Source: a virus. Taken from it: 30,789 nt of DNA. The translations under genes and the position numbers were made by a program. This document shows positions 16,001-24,354 of the stretch, piece by piece. The notes under the pieces were generated by a model. That model ran no database searches. It saw only the letters and a list, made by a program, of their open reading frames with translations, and had not been told where the DNA came from. Where the stretch lies: positions 1 to 30,789 of the IMG/VR virus record IMGVR_UViG_3300035145_000326; one strand, written 5' to 3'. Each line of letters starts with the position of its first letter. Positions within the stretch are counted from its first letter, which is position 1.

Positions 16001-17091
16001 CTAGCACCAACGATCCCAAAGTCGTCTACTGTACGAACACCGGTCTCACGGAAATCGTACAGGTCATGTACACCTTTAAGTGGGATGTTTGGATCATCTG
16101 TTTTACTTGCGTTGTAGTAACCCAGTTCATCCAGTGCTTCGTCCTGCTTGGCTTGGTATTCAAGCATAGCTTCTTCCGGCACTTCACTGGTAGACTTAGG
16201 TCTGTTAGCAGCAAGATACTTAACAGCTTGATCGCTTTCACCAACAATTTTAGGTGCGTTTTTAAATACGTCTTTGACTTCGCCAACGGCAGATGCAAAC
16301 TTACCAGCGAATCCAATCATCGGGATCATAAATCCCATAGCTAAATCTTCGTTGATACTCTTCTGCCGTTTAAGGTCAGGGCTATCACCAGCAAGGGTAG
16401 CCCAGTTGTCAGGAATGAAATCCATTGTTTCAGGAAAACCTTGCTTAATTTGACCAAGCAGGTTATCACCTTCGTATTCAGAAGACACAGCACCAACAGC
16501 AACAGAAGCACCAGCTTCGATACCACGGCTACCTACAAACTTCATAAAAGCTGTATTGCCTAGTTGGTTGATCTTAGCTGTTGGTCCTAGCTTAGTTATA
16601 GCTTGAGCTTGCGCACCACGTCCCATAGCCATACCAGCACCCTGGAATGCCATGGTGGGGAAGACAACAGACGAGATACTCCTAACGATGCCAGCTACTT
16701 TATTTTCATAGGGCGTTGCCTTGGGAATTTGAGGCACACCATCGGGAAGGAAGAAGTTAACTGCATCAGCTGCGAAATCAGCAAGACCAGTAACGGCAGC
16801 CATATCAAGCTCACCGCCTTCTTTCCTAATCTGTTCTAAATCAATGTTGCCTTCTGCGTCTTTGTAAGGACCTTCCGTAGAAGGTGCAGAAGTCTCTTCC
16901 TGTTGTGCGGCTTCTTTGGCTGCCATGACAGCCTGCTGGGCTTGTTGCTCCTGCGGCGTAGTCATCTCTTGAGATGCTTCCAACCTTCGTTCGATGTCCA
17001 ATCGTTGTTCATCAGAAAGTTGTGTTTGTCGCTCTTGCTCATCCAGCACTAAGTCATCACCTAGGTTAGAGTATTCTGAGGGATCTTTCAT
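13099..17091 (-). CDS. Internal virion protein D-like (T7 gp16 position), no lytic transglycosylase domain
   Basis: The 1330 aa length is almost that of T7 gp16 (1318 aa), and the gene follows the gp14- and gp15-like genes. T7 gp16 is ejected at the start of infection and forms part of the channel through the cell envelope. Here the N-terminus is an acidic, Gln-rich stretch (residues 1-75), and I do not see the soluble lytic transglycosylase signature (ES, GLMQ) that starts T7 gp16. A small-residue hydrophobic stretch (about 135-160, SSVVFPTMAFQGAGMAMG) and another in the C-terminal half (IPGLTPFLTFPTTMMNVV) could insert in membrane. Most of the rest is predicted helix by eye. The C-terminus has the IHPAMTKEEKFLYDIEYDV segment that I recall from related phage proteins. 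Confidence 0.85.
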   Translation of the reverse strand: MKDPSEYSNLGDDLVLDEQERQTQLSDEQRLDIERRLEASQEMTTPQEQQAQQAVMAAKEAAQQEETSAPSTEGPYKDAEGNIDLEQIRKEGGELDMAAVTGLADFAADAVNFFLPDGVPQIPKATPYENKVAGIVRSISSVVFPTMAFQGAGMAMGRGAQAQAITKLGPTAKINQLGNTAFMKFVGSRGIEAGASVAVGAVSSEYEGDNLLGQIKQGFPETMDFIPDNWATLAGDSPDLKRQKSINEDLAMGFMIPMIGFAGKFASAVGEVKDVFKNAPKIVGESDQAVKYLAANRPKSTSEVPEEAMLEYQAKQDEALDELGYYNASKTDDPNIPLKGVHDLYDFRETGVRTVDDFGIVGASIDAARIQTNKGTVNGRLGNFISGPALKYGAETPGGVEEITIGLTKQLKDADRVGMVADDFAVSADEVVEAGDNLVLELFDPSTSIDDMRRMLDPQIYKNEAGVEVLTQDGYADALSSVNSLVKQFTGMDIARAQAYTATSMAGQVADLAEGMRLNRGSIAIEQAQEQILDKINFLQQLVGSTRYFTVKKRGFARLGEKAKNLFKSPEQIAQEIKDGYPTALRQIQSDSEKFTENWTYLQQNRPDILDSFLELYELSDGRINTIAKMNEDILNSFVNFRPLVDTNPESPNIIAQAVRSNYFNSLLSAPETAAKALFGNLSGLVAEPVTYFGGALLHKDMKALQRGWMAYSAIWDTQKKALPYAGRMFAKASQNPNAVKGQSRLDLVIKQEEKLEQYRFIAEQEAARGRSGFKFLVKQYEEMQAMAADPVFRLVPNLFTGFDAWTGATLANAQARFRAMDELEALGEAVTPARVKELATAEYNSMFGADGLIKDKAVKYSNADIALNLDTELSKSVGELIRTIPGLTPFLTFPTTMMNVVRVADDYLPAPLRSFQQDVNDLAYTSVQTFMENPETMERILKTRGHKVEQMDEVAKLNTLIDLKNRTLGRKAVGTFLTSMVIGTVLKDKLFGDGLFSVTGDGSVDRQLDAARRKNSNFKPRSVIGPGGVRIEYNEVLGPGLSNWVAAVANVADNFDMLGEAATENAFQKLSFILAAALTDPAGISALRPLVEVMSGNEYAANRFVAGQVNALGPLAGARNSFGRILDGGLKDFNNNIVEQLANRNQMIGLVDQTNRLPTVISPVSGEAPNKYSLLQRIWNAGSPVKIHPAMTKEEKFLYDIEYDVSSAFRNREGVELSAAERNALNAEMGRMQYFAREIARISKTADARNTIQELKVMRRKFVGSKDVPIGKYDQIHMMLRTAQKEAENLAFANLEPEMRNAIEQRIMIKKINDQRAEQGLSPIPTNRY

Positions 17092-17111
17092 TGGTTACAT
17101 TAAATGTTTAA

Positions 17112-19646
17112 CTACCGTTTACCGTGAAGGAAAGAGTAGCGGTCTCCATTGGGTAGTTCAATAACTACATAATCACCATGCTCTGTTGGTTCACTTGAAA
17201 CAACTGACGCACCGTTTTTAAGGAAAATTTCTGTTCCTGATTCGAGTCCATAGTCAATACCATGACTACCTCGTGCTACATGCTCATCAAAATTATCGCC
17301 AACATTATTTGTTAGTTCACGAATCCGACCAAGTGGAACCTGTCCAAATTCAGGATCTTTTACTACAACATAATCATCAAGTGCATTAGGTTCAAACCTA
17401 CCACCATCGACCCGTTTCACATCAAGGTGCGGTCCAGTTGATGTAGGTCCAATGTTTCCAGAAGTATAAGCACGTACCATACTAGGACGTACAGCGTTTG
17501 CTACTCTACCGGACATCTGTGCACCACCACGTCCAATTTTAGATGGATCTCCAGACGCAAATAGTTTACGGATTTTTGAATCCGCCTCGTCCATTAGGAT
17601 GGTAGATGGTGTCACACCAAGCAAAGGTTTGTTCTCCCCCATCGCAACATTAGTTGCTTGTCGGTTTGCATTGTAAAGTTCGCTTGGCTTAAGTCCAAGT
17701 CTATCAGCAGCTTCAAGAAAACCTGCAGTATATTGAACATTGCCCGAAACACTTGACGCATGAATAGCATCCATTTCTTGAGCATTAGCCATCGAATATG
17801 GTCTATCAACAATACCTGCACCGTATTTAAGTAGCTGTTCCTGGACATAATTAACTCTTTCTTGTATTTCTACATCAGAGCTTTCGATATTGGGGAACAC
17901 CAGCCTGTTATTTAAAAAGCCGGTGTCTTGGTAAAAGGGGCTGGACTTGTCCCCATTAGTGCCAGCATCAACCAGTTTGTTAAGTTCTTCAAGGGCTTTA
18001 ACCGGATCTCTGTGTATTTCTTTTAGTTTAAGGTACTCGCTGTCTAGACGTGCTTGTACCATAAATGTTTGTGCACTGCCTTGTTGTTCAGCGGCATTAA
18101 TTTTAGTAAGTTTACGCGCCGTAGCTTTAAAACCTTTTTTAATACCTAACGCTGCAGGACCATACTTTGCTTCCTCTTGGGTTGCAAGAGCTTCACGAGC
18201 TTCTTTTTGCTGAGTGCGGTTACGGATACTGTTAACAAAAGGTGCATCAAGAGTACCGTATTTAATCCTACGGTCAATAGCCTCTTGTACTTCCTCTTTG
18301 TTGTCTGCAATACCTTCCGACAACATTGTCTTCAGCTCTTGAGGCATTGGTACACCAAGATCTCTGTACGTTTCTTCTGCAATCTGCTGAGCTTTGTACG
18401 GATCTAGTTCAATACCTCGTTCAAAGTTGTCAATGTTTTTATGAAAATACTCTACACCTTGAGCGTTTCTTAGGCGTTGTGCACGGTTTTGCTGAGCAAT
18501 GTAAGCATCATCACGAGCTTGTAGAATAGCTTTCCAACGTTCAGGCCATTCTTGATCAAAAGTTTTACCGTTACCTTTAAAATCTACTTGACGAAAAACT
18601 TCAATATCAACATCAATAGCTCCACTTGCTCTTGTTTGAAAAGCATCGAGTGCTTCTGTATTACCCTGTGCTAGTTTCCTGTGAGCAAATGCTAAGGTCT
18701 GTGCTTCAGTAGTGTTAGCTGCTTCAATGTTTTTAGCAGTCGATTCAACCTGAGCATCAGCCAGCTCACCTTCAGCTTTACGAGCCTGGTCGTGGTAAAC
18801 CTTGCCAATTTTTCTCAGTTTTTCAACTGCATCAGCAACATACAAACCATCGGTAACACCTGTTAGCTTGAATAGATCTTTTAGGGTAATGTTAAAAAGT
18901 TGCTCGGAAAGATACCTGTTATCCTTTGCTTCAATACCTCTAAACTCTCTACCATCATCAGCCACATATACTGTTTCAGCATCGTTGTAACGACCTGTCA
19001 ACAGGATATCACCATTAACAAGAAATGATTTGTTTGTAACTAGCTGTTTTTCTACACCAGTAGTAGCTGGGTTGCTAGCGTGAGCTTTTTTAGTTTCAAC
19101 AGGGTCTGCGTTTGTTTCAACAGCATCTGCGTTAATTTCAGTGCCAAGTTTAATGCCACCAATACCAAGGGTTGCTTCACCTGCAATCCGCTCTTCCAGC
19201 TCTTCGCGGGAGTAAGTTTCAATAGGTCTTGCAGCAACCTCTGCTGTTAGATCCTCTAATTCCTGCTTTTTTCTTTTAGCCTGGGTTTCAGCTGCCGTAG
19301 CACTAAAATCTACAAGGCTATCAAAAATAGACGCCATTGCCTGTTGGTCAATTTGCGCCTGTTTCTGAGCACCTTGGATATTAGCGATCTCCTGCCTACC
19401 TTCGTTTTCAAGGTTACGCATTTCGATCGCATTATTTTCACGAGTAATCTGCTCTGTATAAGCAGCATTCTCTTTCATTGCCTGGAGGTTTTGATCGCGC
19501 TGATCTTTTTCAGCCCGACGCCTGCGCTCCATTCCTTGGATAAGCCGGTTGCTTTCTTCACGCATCCGGGCAATACCCGCTGTACTTAATTGTTGTGGAC
19601 GAAAACCCTTACTTCGTGAAGCGGGTCTGTACTGGATACGTGCCAT
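17112..19646 (-). CDS. Internal virion protein C-like (T7 gp15 position) with C-terminal M23-like peptidase domain
   Basis: An 844 aa protein (T7 gp15 is 747 aa) with a basic start (ARIQYRPASRSKGFRPQQL), then a long charged coiled coil (about 25-140) and mostly helical body. The last 115 residues differ: STGPHLDVKRV (His740, Asp742), ARGSHGIDYGLESGTEIFL (His795, Asp798), TEHGDYVVIELPNGDRYSF (His823) and LHGKR at the very end. That succession matches phage M23-type domains (GxHLD, HxGxDY, GTxV, HGD..., LH). The usual HxxxD spacing is HxxD here and the final strands are absent, so activity is uncertain. The role inferred is local peptidoglycan opening during DNA entry. The downstream gp16-like gene lacks a lytic domain, which supports this. 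Confidence 0.85.
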   Translation of the reverse strand: MARIQYRPASRSKGFRPQQLSTAGIARMREESNRLIQGMERRRRAEKDQRDQNLQAMKENAAYTEQITRENNAIEMRNLENEGRQEIANIQGAQKQAQIDQQAMASIFDSLVDFSATAAETQAKRKKQELEDLTAEVAARPIETYSREELEERIAGEATLGIGGIKLGTEINADAVETNADPVETKKAHASNPATTGVEKQLVTNKSFLVNGDILLTGRYNDAETVYVADDGREFRGIEAKDNRYLSEQLFNITLKDLFKLTGVTDGLYVADAVEKLRKIGKVYHDQARKAEGELADAQVESTAKNIEAANTTEAQTLAFAHRKLAQGNTEALDAFQTRASGAIDVDIEVFRQVDFKGNGKTFDQEWPERWKAILQARDDAYIAQQNRAQRLRNAQGVEYFHKNIDNFERGIELDPYKAQQIAEETYRDLGVPMPQELKTMLSEGIADNKEEVQEAIDRRIKYGTLDAPFVNSIRNRTQQKEAREALATQEEAKYGPAALGIKKGFKATARKLTKINAAEQQGSAQTFMVQARLDSEYLKLKEIHRDPVKALEELNKLVDAGTNGDKSSPFYQDTGFLNNRLVFPNIESSDVEIQERVNYVQEQLLKYGAGIVDRPYSMANAQEMDAIHASSVSGNVQYTAGFLEAADRLGLKPSELYNANRQATNVAMGENKPLLGVTPSTILMDEADSKIRKLFASGDPSKIGRGGAQMSGRVANAVRPSMVRAYTSGNIGPTSTGPHLDVKRVDGGRFEPNALDDYVVVKDPEFGQVPLGRIRELTNNVGDNFDEHVARGSHGIDYGLESGTEIFLKNGASVVSSEPTEHGDYVVIELPNGDRYSFLHGKR

Positions 19647-19649
19647 AGT

Positions 19650-20864
19650 TTAAAATGCTTTACCTGAAAAATCTACACCGTGGAGGTTAGTAGCCGCACT
19701 GGCAATACCGCTAATGAGAGGTGCCCAGGTGCTCTGCTGTTGAGCCGGAGGAACGAATCCGGGGATAGCCTCCATACGGTCAACAAACTCACGCTCAGGG
19801 GGCATTTCAGGAGCAGGGTCATACGACAACCGTTCAGGAAATAGCATCATGTTAGCGCGGGTATTGACATCAGCGTACTTACGTTCCAATGTAATCTGCT
19901 TAATGTTCTGCTCAGCCTGGCGGATAGCACTCTGCATGTTAGCACGCATAACCTCTTGGTTACCTTGAGCAGTAGCTTCTGCATTTTCAATGGCGTTTTC
20001 AATCTTGCTCAAGTTAAGACCAACACCCAATTCTGCCAAACTAGCGTCTGCATTAATCTCTGCCATAGCGATTGCAGCTTTTTTGTTTCTACCAGACAGC
20101 TCTGACTCTAATGCCATCAGACTTCGGTGCAGGTTTGCCCTGTTAGCTTGTTGTGCCTTAGCAGTTGATTTACCAGCCTGACCGGTCTGAGTGGCACCTT
20201 GAGCCATCAAGCTTTCAACCATTGCAGTTTCTTTAGACAAGGCATTTTGTGATGCCATCTGCATCATGTCAGCTTGTAGGTTTTGTCCAGCAAACTTTTT
20301 ACGGTTTTGGATACCTTCCAGCTGAAGTCCTTGCTCTTGCCTTCCAATGTTACCATCAAAATACGCCTGCTTAAGTGCAGACATATTATCTTGGTGTTGG
20401 AAGTTGTGCTGAATAAATGCTTCTTTAATAGCATCCTGCTCAGCTTGAATACCCTCAGCTTCTGCTACAGCATTTAAACCAAGCTGTGCATTACCAATAG
20501 CTTGGTCTTTTTGGTACTGTTTAAGTGTATTAAGATATTGAAAATCCTGGATTTCAGCACCACGTTGCCAGTTTTGTAGGTTTGTTTCGTGGCTATACTC
20601 ACGCATTGCGTAGTAGTTAGCCTTATCAGCTGCATCTAACTTATCGTTATGTTCGTTAGTTAGTTTAGCAACCTTTTCGTTATGCTCTCGCTGTTTCCTT
20701 TCAGCTTCTCTAGCACGTCTATTTGACCTACTAGCTGATCTGGAGCCCATGATGCCGCCCAGGACTGACATTCCAGCGCCAATAGCAGCGAAGCCCCAGC
20801 TCATCTCAAGACCAGAGACAGCAAGCTGTTGATCCAGTAAATTTTCTTTTGGATTAAACATCAA
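19650..20864 (-). CDS. Internal virion protein B-like (T7 gp14 position)
   Basis: A 404 aa protein, about twice T7 gp14 (196 aa). A glycine-rich hydrophobic segment near residues 22-42 (MSWGFAAIGAGMSVLGGIMG) is the likely membrane anchor, as gp14 forms the outer-membrane part of the ejection channel. The middle (about 45-340) is a long Gln/Ala/Glu/Lys-rich helical region with many Asn and Met residues, including EAERKQREHNEKVAKL and NKKAAIAMAEINADA. The C-terminus has a proline-rich segment (PAPEMPPEREFVDRMEAIPG). The start ATG overlaps the tail tube B stop as ATGA, and only 3 nt separate it from the gp15-like gene. Assignment rests on position, anchor and composition. Confidence 0.82.
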   Translation of the reverse strand: MMFNPKENLLDQQLAVSGLEMSWGFAAIGAGMSVLGGIMGSRSASRSNRRAREAERKQREHNEKVAKLTNEHNDKLDAADKANYYAMREYSHETNLQNWQRGAEIQDFQYLNTLKQYQKDQAIGNAQLGLNAVAEAEGIQAEQDAIKEAFIQHNFQHQDNMSALKQAYFDGNIGRQEQGLQLEGIQNRKKFAGQNLQADMMQMASQNALSKETAMVESLMAQGATQTGQAGKSTAKAQQANRANLHRSLMALESELSGRNKKAAIAMAEINADASLAELGVGLNLSKIENAIENAEATAQGNQEVMRANMQSAIRQAEQNIKQITLERKYADVNTRANMMLFPERLSYDPAPEMPPEREFVDRMEAIPGFVPPAQQQSTWAPLISGIASAATNLHGVDFSGKAF

Positions 20865-23398
20865 GCCCTCCTATAGAATCGTGGGGAATAGTTACCTTCC
20901 CACATCATTGACACCAACGATACAGGGTATGGAAAATCACTTGTCACTTTTAATTCAAAATTAGTATTACGTTGATGGATGGGGACAATAAATTGCCTCT
21001 CCGATTTAACAGGGTTAGTGTCAGCTGAATAGCGGTCACCATCTGTTGTATGCTCTACAGGCTTCCATTCATTAGAACCATCAGCCTTGATTTTAAACCT
21101 GACGGAACCTGTTCTACCAACAGAGAACTTAACTCTGGAAATAGTCAAGGTAGCAGTAAAGTCAGTTACGTTAGTGTCAGGGCGGTAGTAGATCTTAGGT
21201 AGCTCGACCTCAAAATCATAACCATAGCCTACAATAATACCATCAGCATAGTCTGTAAACTTACCTTTAACCTCAAAGTATCTATAACCAGTACCAGTCT
21301 CAACACGCTCTAGTGCTAATGCATAGTAGCCTTCATCTGAATCGATAACTGAATCAGTGCCTACATCTGCTGAAGGAACAGCAAGATACATAGTAGCTTC
21401 TTTATCGTCAATAGGTGTGTAGGGTACGTAGATCTTAGTGATATCATTTGTCTCGTCATACACCACAGCTTCTACAGAAGCGTGAGGCTTGACAGGACGT
21501 GTTGCCATGTCTAGACACGGGCTACCAGTCATGCTAGTAGAGGTTGCTACTACATCACCAGTCGGGATTTCGTCTAGTGTAACCTTACCAATCGTGTATT
21601 CATCTTCGTGCTGAGATACAACGGTGACATCATCATCGATAATATCAGCAGCTTGGATTGTACCAGGTAGTTGCCACTTAACCCATGCTTGGAATAGGTC
21701 CTTCTCTCCGTTGTTATAGAATCTGTAGAGATAGATATATGACGACTGAGTGTCAGTCAACATGACCACAGAGTTCTGAGGGCTAACAGTAAGAGCATCG
21801 ACTGTATCAGGAATCCACTCTAGCACAACCTTACTGATGTCTACCACCAGGGGGCTCTGCTCAATCTCTCGTAGCTGGAGGGTAAACAACTTAGAGTACC
21901 CAGGCACTCTGTTAACAAATGCAGCTGTAGTACCTACGTCAACAGGTGAAATATCAGATGACATCTCATAGTTAGAGATAGACCTAATCACTGTTGTCTT
22001 AGGTGTCATCGTAGTTGCACTAGCAGAATACACCTGGAACTGTTGACGAGCACTGAATAGCAGCAAACCTTGTGGAGAAGGCAGCACGTCATTCAGGACC
22101 ACGGGACGGACACTGGCTACGTTCAAATCAATAGGATCTGAATCGACTTGAGTCAGTGCTGATTTAACAAAGAAGTTAAAGGAGTCGTTAGCAACACCAA
22201 GGAAGATATTATCCTCTGATAGTAAACCAAACCTATTGTTATAAAAAAAGGTAGATGTAACCTTATCACCAATAAAAGACGGTTTAGGATTACTGTTGTC
22301 ATCACCTACCAGCCTAGCAGTCCAAGGGATTGGTTTAAAGTTAAAGGTAGTAGCGCCTGTATTCTCCAGCTGGAAGGGCATGGTAGCAGCATCCAGACCT
22401 GGGGACACATCTCTAGCCAGAGTTTCTTTCCAGAAACCTTTACCACGTGTACCATTAAATGCTTCAAACTCCAAGTAGTAATCATCATCAGCAGAGTTTG
22501 TATTCCGCACTTTTACGTGATGACCGTTAAAGGATTCAGTAGGTAGATCAGCAGATGAACCTACACTGTCTTGGAACACTTCAATACCTACGTTACCTAG
22601 ACCACCCTTAGCTTCAATAGTAAAGGCTGTAGCAGCTCCAGTAGGGGCTGTGTAGTCCGTAACGACAGCGTTGGTACCTGCAGTACGTTTGATGACCAGG
22701 CTGTTTGTATAGGCTTCTAGAGACCATACACCGTCAAAGTCTGCGTTGCTGGCAGTATGCTGCGCCTCAATAGTAGCTTTGATGGCGTCCACCAGGTGGT
22801 GGTTTATATTGACATCACTAGAGTCATACACAAGCATATCATCAAATGTTGTATGGCTTTGTGCATTTACTGTGGTTGTAATGCCTTGAATAGTAACGAT
22901 GTAATCCAGACCGTTGGTGACTGAATTCAGTTTCAGTGTACCTACAGCGTTTGCAGTATATGTATTATCAGACTGCATAGCTGTGGTTACCGTCTTGTTA
23001 GTAATAACAGTAACGTCCTGCACACTACGGAAGTGGTAATCTGACTGTTTTGTACCAGTCAAATAAGCAGTACCAGTATTAGTTACAGTACAAAAGGTAC
23101 CGTCTTCTTTAGTCCATACATAAATGTTAGTACCCTTAATAGCTCCAATGTAAGAACCAGCGTTGTCACGGTCAATAAAAAACCATGCAGCATCAGCTAG
23201 TTCTGTCTTGCTGAACGCAGTGCCATCAGCTTTCTTCAATGTGTTGACATGCTCCATGCCAGGTCTTTTAAGCAGACCAAAGGTAGGATCAGGGTACCCG
23301 TTAACACACTCTGTTACTTGGTTGATTAACTTTTTGTCATCATTTTGGCGGGATACACCACCAAGGAAATTGGGAATTGTCTGGGTTATTGCTGGCAT
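20861..23398 (-). CDS. Tail tubular protein B (T7 gp12-like, tail nozzle)
   Basis: At 845 aa it is near T7 gp12 (794 aa), which forms the hexameric nozzle below the gp11 adaptor. The N-terminus TQTIPNFLGGVSRQNDDKKL and the following VNGYPDPTFGLLKRPGME are the usual start of this family (I-x-N-x-x-G-G-V-S-x-Q...G-L-x-K-R-P-G). Other family pieces are NRFGLLSEDNIFLG, LLLFSARQQFQVYSA and the closing FPYPVSLVSMMWEGNYSPRF. It is beta-rich throughout and has no membrane segment. The start overlaps the tail tube A stop as TAATG and the end overlaps the next start as ATGA. It also carries an inserted-looking region (about 140-280) rich in Thr, Asn and Asp. Confidence 0.94.
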   Translation of the reverse strand: MPAITQTIPNFLGGVSRQNDDKKLINQVTECVNGYPDPTFGLLKRPGMEHVNTLKKADGTAFSKTELADAAWFFIDRDNAGSYIGAIKGTNIYVWTKEDGTFCTVTNTGTAYLTGTKQSDYHFRSVQDVTVITNKTVTTAMQSDNTYTANAVGTLKLNSVTNGLDYIVTIQGITTTVNAQSHTTFDDMLVYDSSDVNINHHLVDAIKATIEAQHTASNADFDGVWSLEAYTNSLVIKRTAGTNAVVTDYTAPTGAATAFTIEAKGGLGNVGIEVFQDSVGSSADLPTESFNGHHVKVRNTNSADDDYYLEFEAFNGTRGKGFWKETLARDVSPGLDAATMPFQLENTGATTFNFKPIPWTARLVGDDNSNPKPSFIGDKVTSTFFYNNRFGLLSEDNIFLGVANDSFNFFVKSALTQVDSDPIDLNVASVRPVVLNDVLPSPQGLLLFSARQQFQVYSASATTMTPKTTVIRSISNYEMSSDISPVDVGTTAAFVNRVPGYSKLFTLQLREIEQSPLVVDISKVVLEWIPDTVDALTVSPQNSVVMLTDTQSSYIYLYRFYNNGEKDLFQAWVKWQLPGTIQAADIIDDDVTVVSQHEDEYTIGKVTLDEIPTGDVVATSTSMTGSPCLDMATRPVKPHASVEAVVYDETNDITKIYVPYTPIDDKEATMYLAVPSADVGTDSVIDSDEGYYALALERVETGTGYRYFEVKGKFTDYADGIIVGYGYDFEVELPKIYYRPDTNVTDFTATLTISRVKFSVGRTGSVRFKIKADGSNEWKPVEHTTDGDRYSADTNPVKSERQFIVPIHQRNTNFELKVTSDFPYPVSLVSMMWEGNYSPRFYRRA

Positions 23399-24279
23399 TA
23401 GCGTTGCAAGGTATGGAACGGCTTGTAAGGACGGTAGAAGTTGCCGCTGTCAGGCGCTCCAAAGAAGGTAAAGTCACCTTGATTACACTCGTACTCCATA
23501 GCTTGAGAACGTGTGGTAAGCTCCTTCTGTTGCAGGATCTGATACTGATTGCTATCACCGATGATACGGCTAGACACAATAGCAGCAGCCCTAGCTACAA
23601 TGTGAGCTTGGATAGGTGCAGGGATATTCTCCCATTCAAAATACCAAACAACATCTACATAAACAATTTCAGCAGTCCATGTGTAAGAATGACCCTTTTT
23701 GTCATACAGCTTACCACCACGGAAGATAGCTTCTTTTTCAATGTTCTCAGGGTAGCTTTGGTTCAAGTCCATCTGCAGAACATCGTCTGGAATCCTGATC
23801 TCATTGTTAGAGTCAGGTGTAATTTTATAATCGAATTCAGTATTAAATGACCAGCCTTCGCTCTGTACCTCACGTGACACTTCTCTCAGGGTGTTGAGTG
23901 CAATCGCAACGTCCGGGTTGGTTTGAGTTTCAACTCTAGTAGTAACCTCACTACGAGTTAGAGTACGTTCAGCTACAGTCTGAGAGATGTTCAGAGTGTA
24001 GTTGTAAGTAACAGGGTCAGTAGCAGGAGTGACTTCTGTACCGGCAACAGCAATAGACGTACCAGCTGTAACACCAGTTCCGCCGATATAAGTACCGACA
24101 GGGATGTTAGCAGTTTCAGTAGTCAAAGTGGTGCCAGAAATAGAGCCAGTAAACCGGCTGACCTCACTAACAACAAAGGTTTCTTCAGTTGTCAACGTGG
24201 TTACAGGAGCCTGACCAACTGACGCCAGGATCTGATTAACAGCTTTAAGCTCAGTGGAGCCAGTAGTTAGGTAAGGCAT
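23398..24279 (-). CDS. Tail tubular protein A (T7 gp11-like adaptor) with a beta-rich insertion
   Basis: The adaptor protein between portal and nozzle. Family pieces are ELKAVNQILASVGQAPVTTL at the start, NPDVAIALNTLREVSREVQS then EGWSFNTEFDYKI at residues 121-153, and YLNQ-like and RAAAIVSSRIIG segments later. In T7 gp11 (196 aa) and usual cyanophage homologues the first two pieces are nearly adjacent. Here about 90 residues (28-120) separate them, with the pattern FTGSISGTTLTTET, VGTYIGGTGVTAGTSI, YTLNISQTV. This resembles the small beta modules (GSISGTTLTV...GTGVxAGTxI...YTVxxSQTV) found inserted in many phage structural proteins. The core fold should be intact. It starts 76 nt after the capsid stop, beyond a terminator. 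Confidence 0.92.
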   Translation of the reverse strand: MPYLTTGSTELKAVNQILASVGQAPVTTLTTEETFVVSEVSRFTGSISGTTLTTETANIPVGTYIGGTGVTAGTSIAVAGTEVTPATDPVTYNYTLNISQTVAERTLTRSEVTTRVETQTNPDVAIALNTLREVSREVQSEGWSFNTEFDYKITPDSNNEIRIPDDVLQMDLNQSYPENIEKEAIFRGGKLYDKKGHSYTWTAEIVYVDVVWYFEWENIPAPIQAHIVARAAAIVSSRIIGDSNQYQILQQKELTTRSQAMEYECNQGDFTFFGAPDSGNFYRPYKPFHTLQR

Positions 24280-24313
24280 AATTGCAAATGAGTATTATTC
24301 TCAATAAAGAATT

Positions 24314-24342
24314 AAAAAAAAGGAGCCCCCGAAGAGGCTCCC
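24314..24342 (-). terminator. Rho-independent terminator after the capsid gene
   Basis: On the minus strand GGGAGCC (24342-24336) pairs with GGCTCC (24327-24322), enclosing a short GC-rich loop that can extend the stem, and the stem runs directly into eight T residues (24321-24314). The stop codon of the capsid gene is 13 nt upstream. T7 has its T-phi terminator at exactly this position, after gene 10, where it lowers transcription of the tail genes relative to the capsid. A partly leaky terminator would give the same ratio here, since no promoter for the tail genes is obvious in the 34 nt that follow. Confidence 0.9.
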
Positions 24343-24354
24343 GTATAACCGCAA

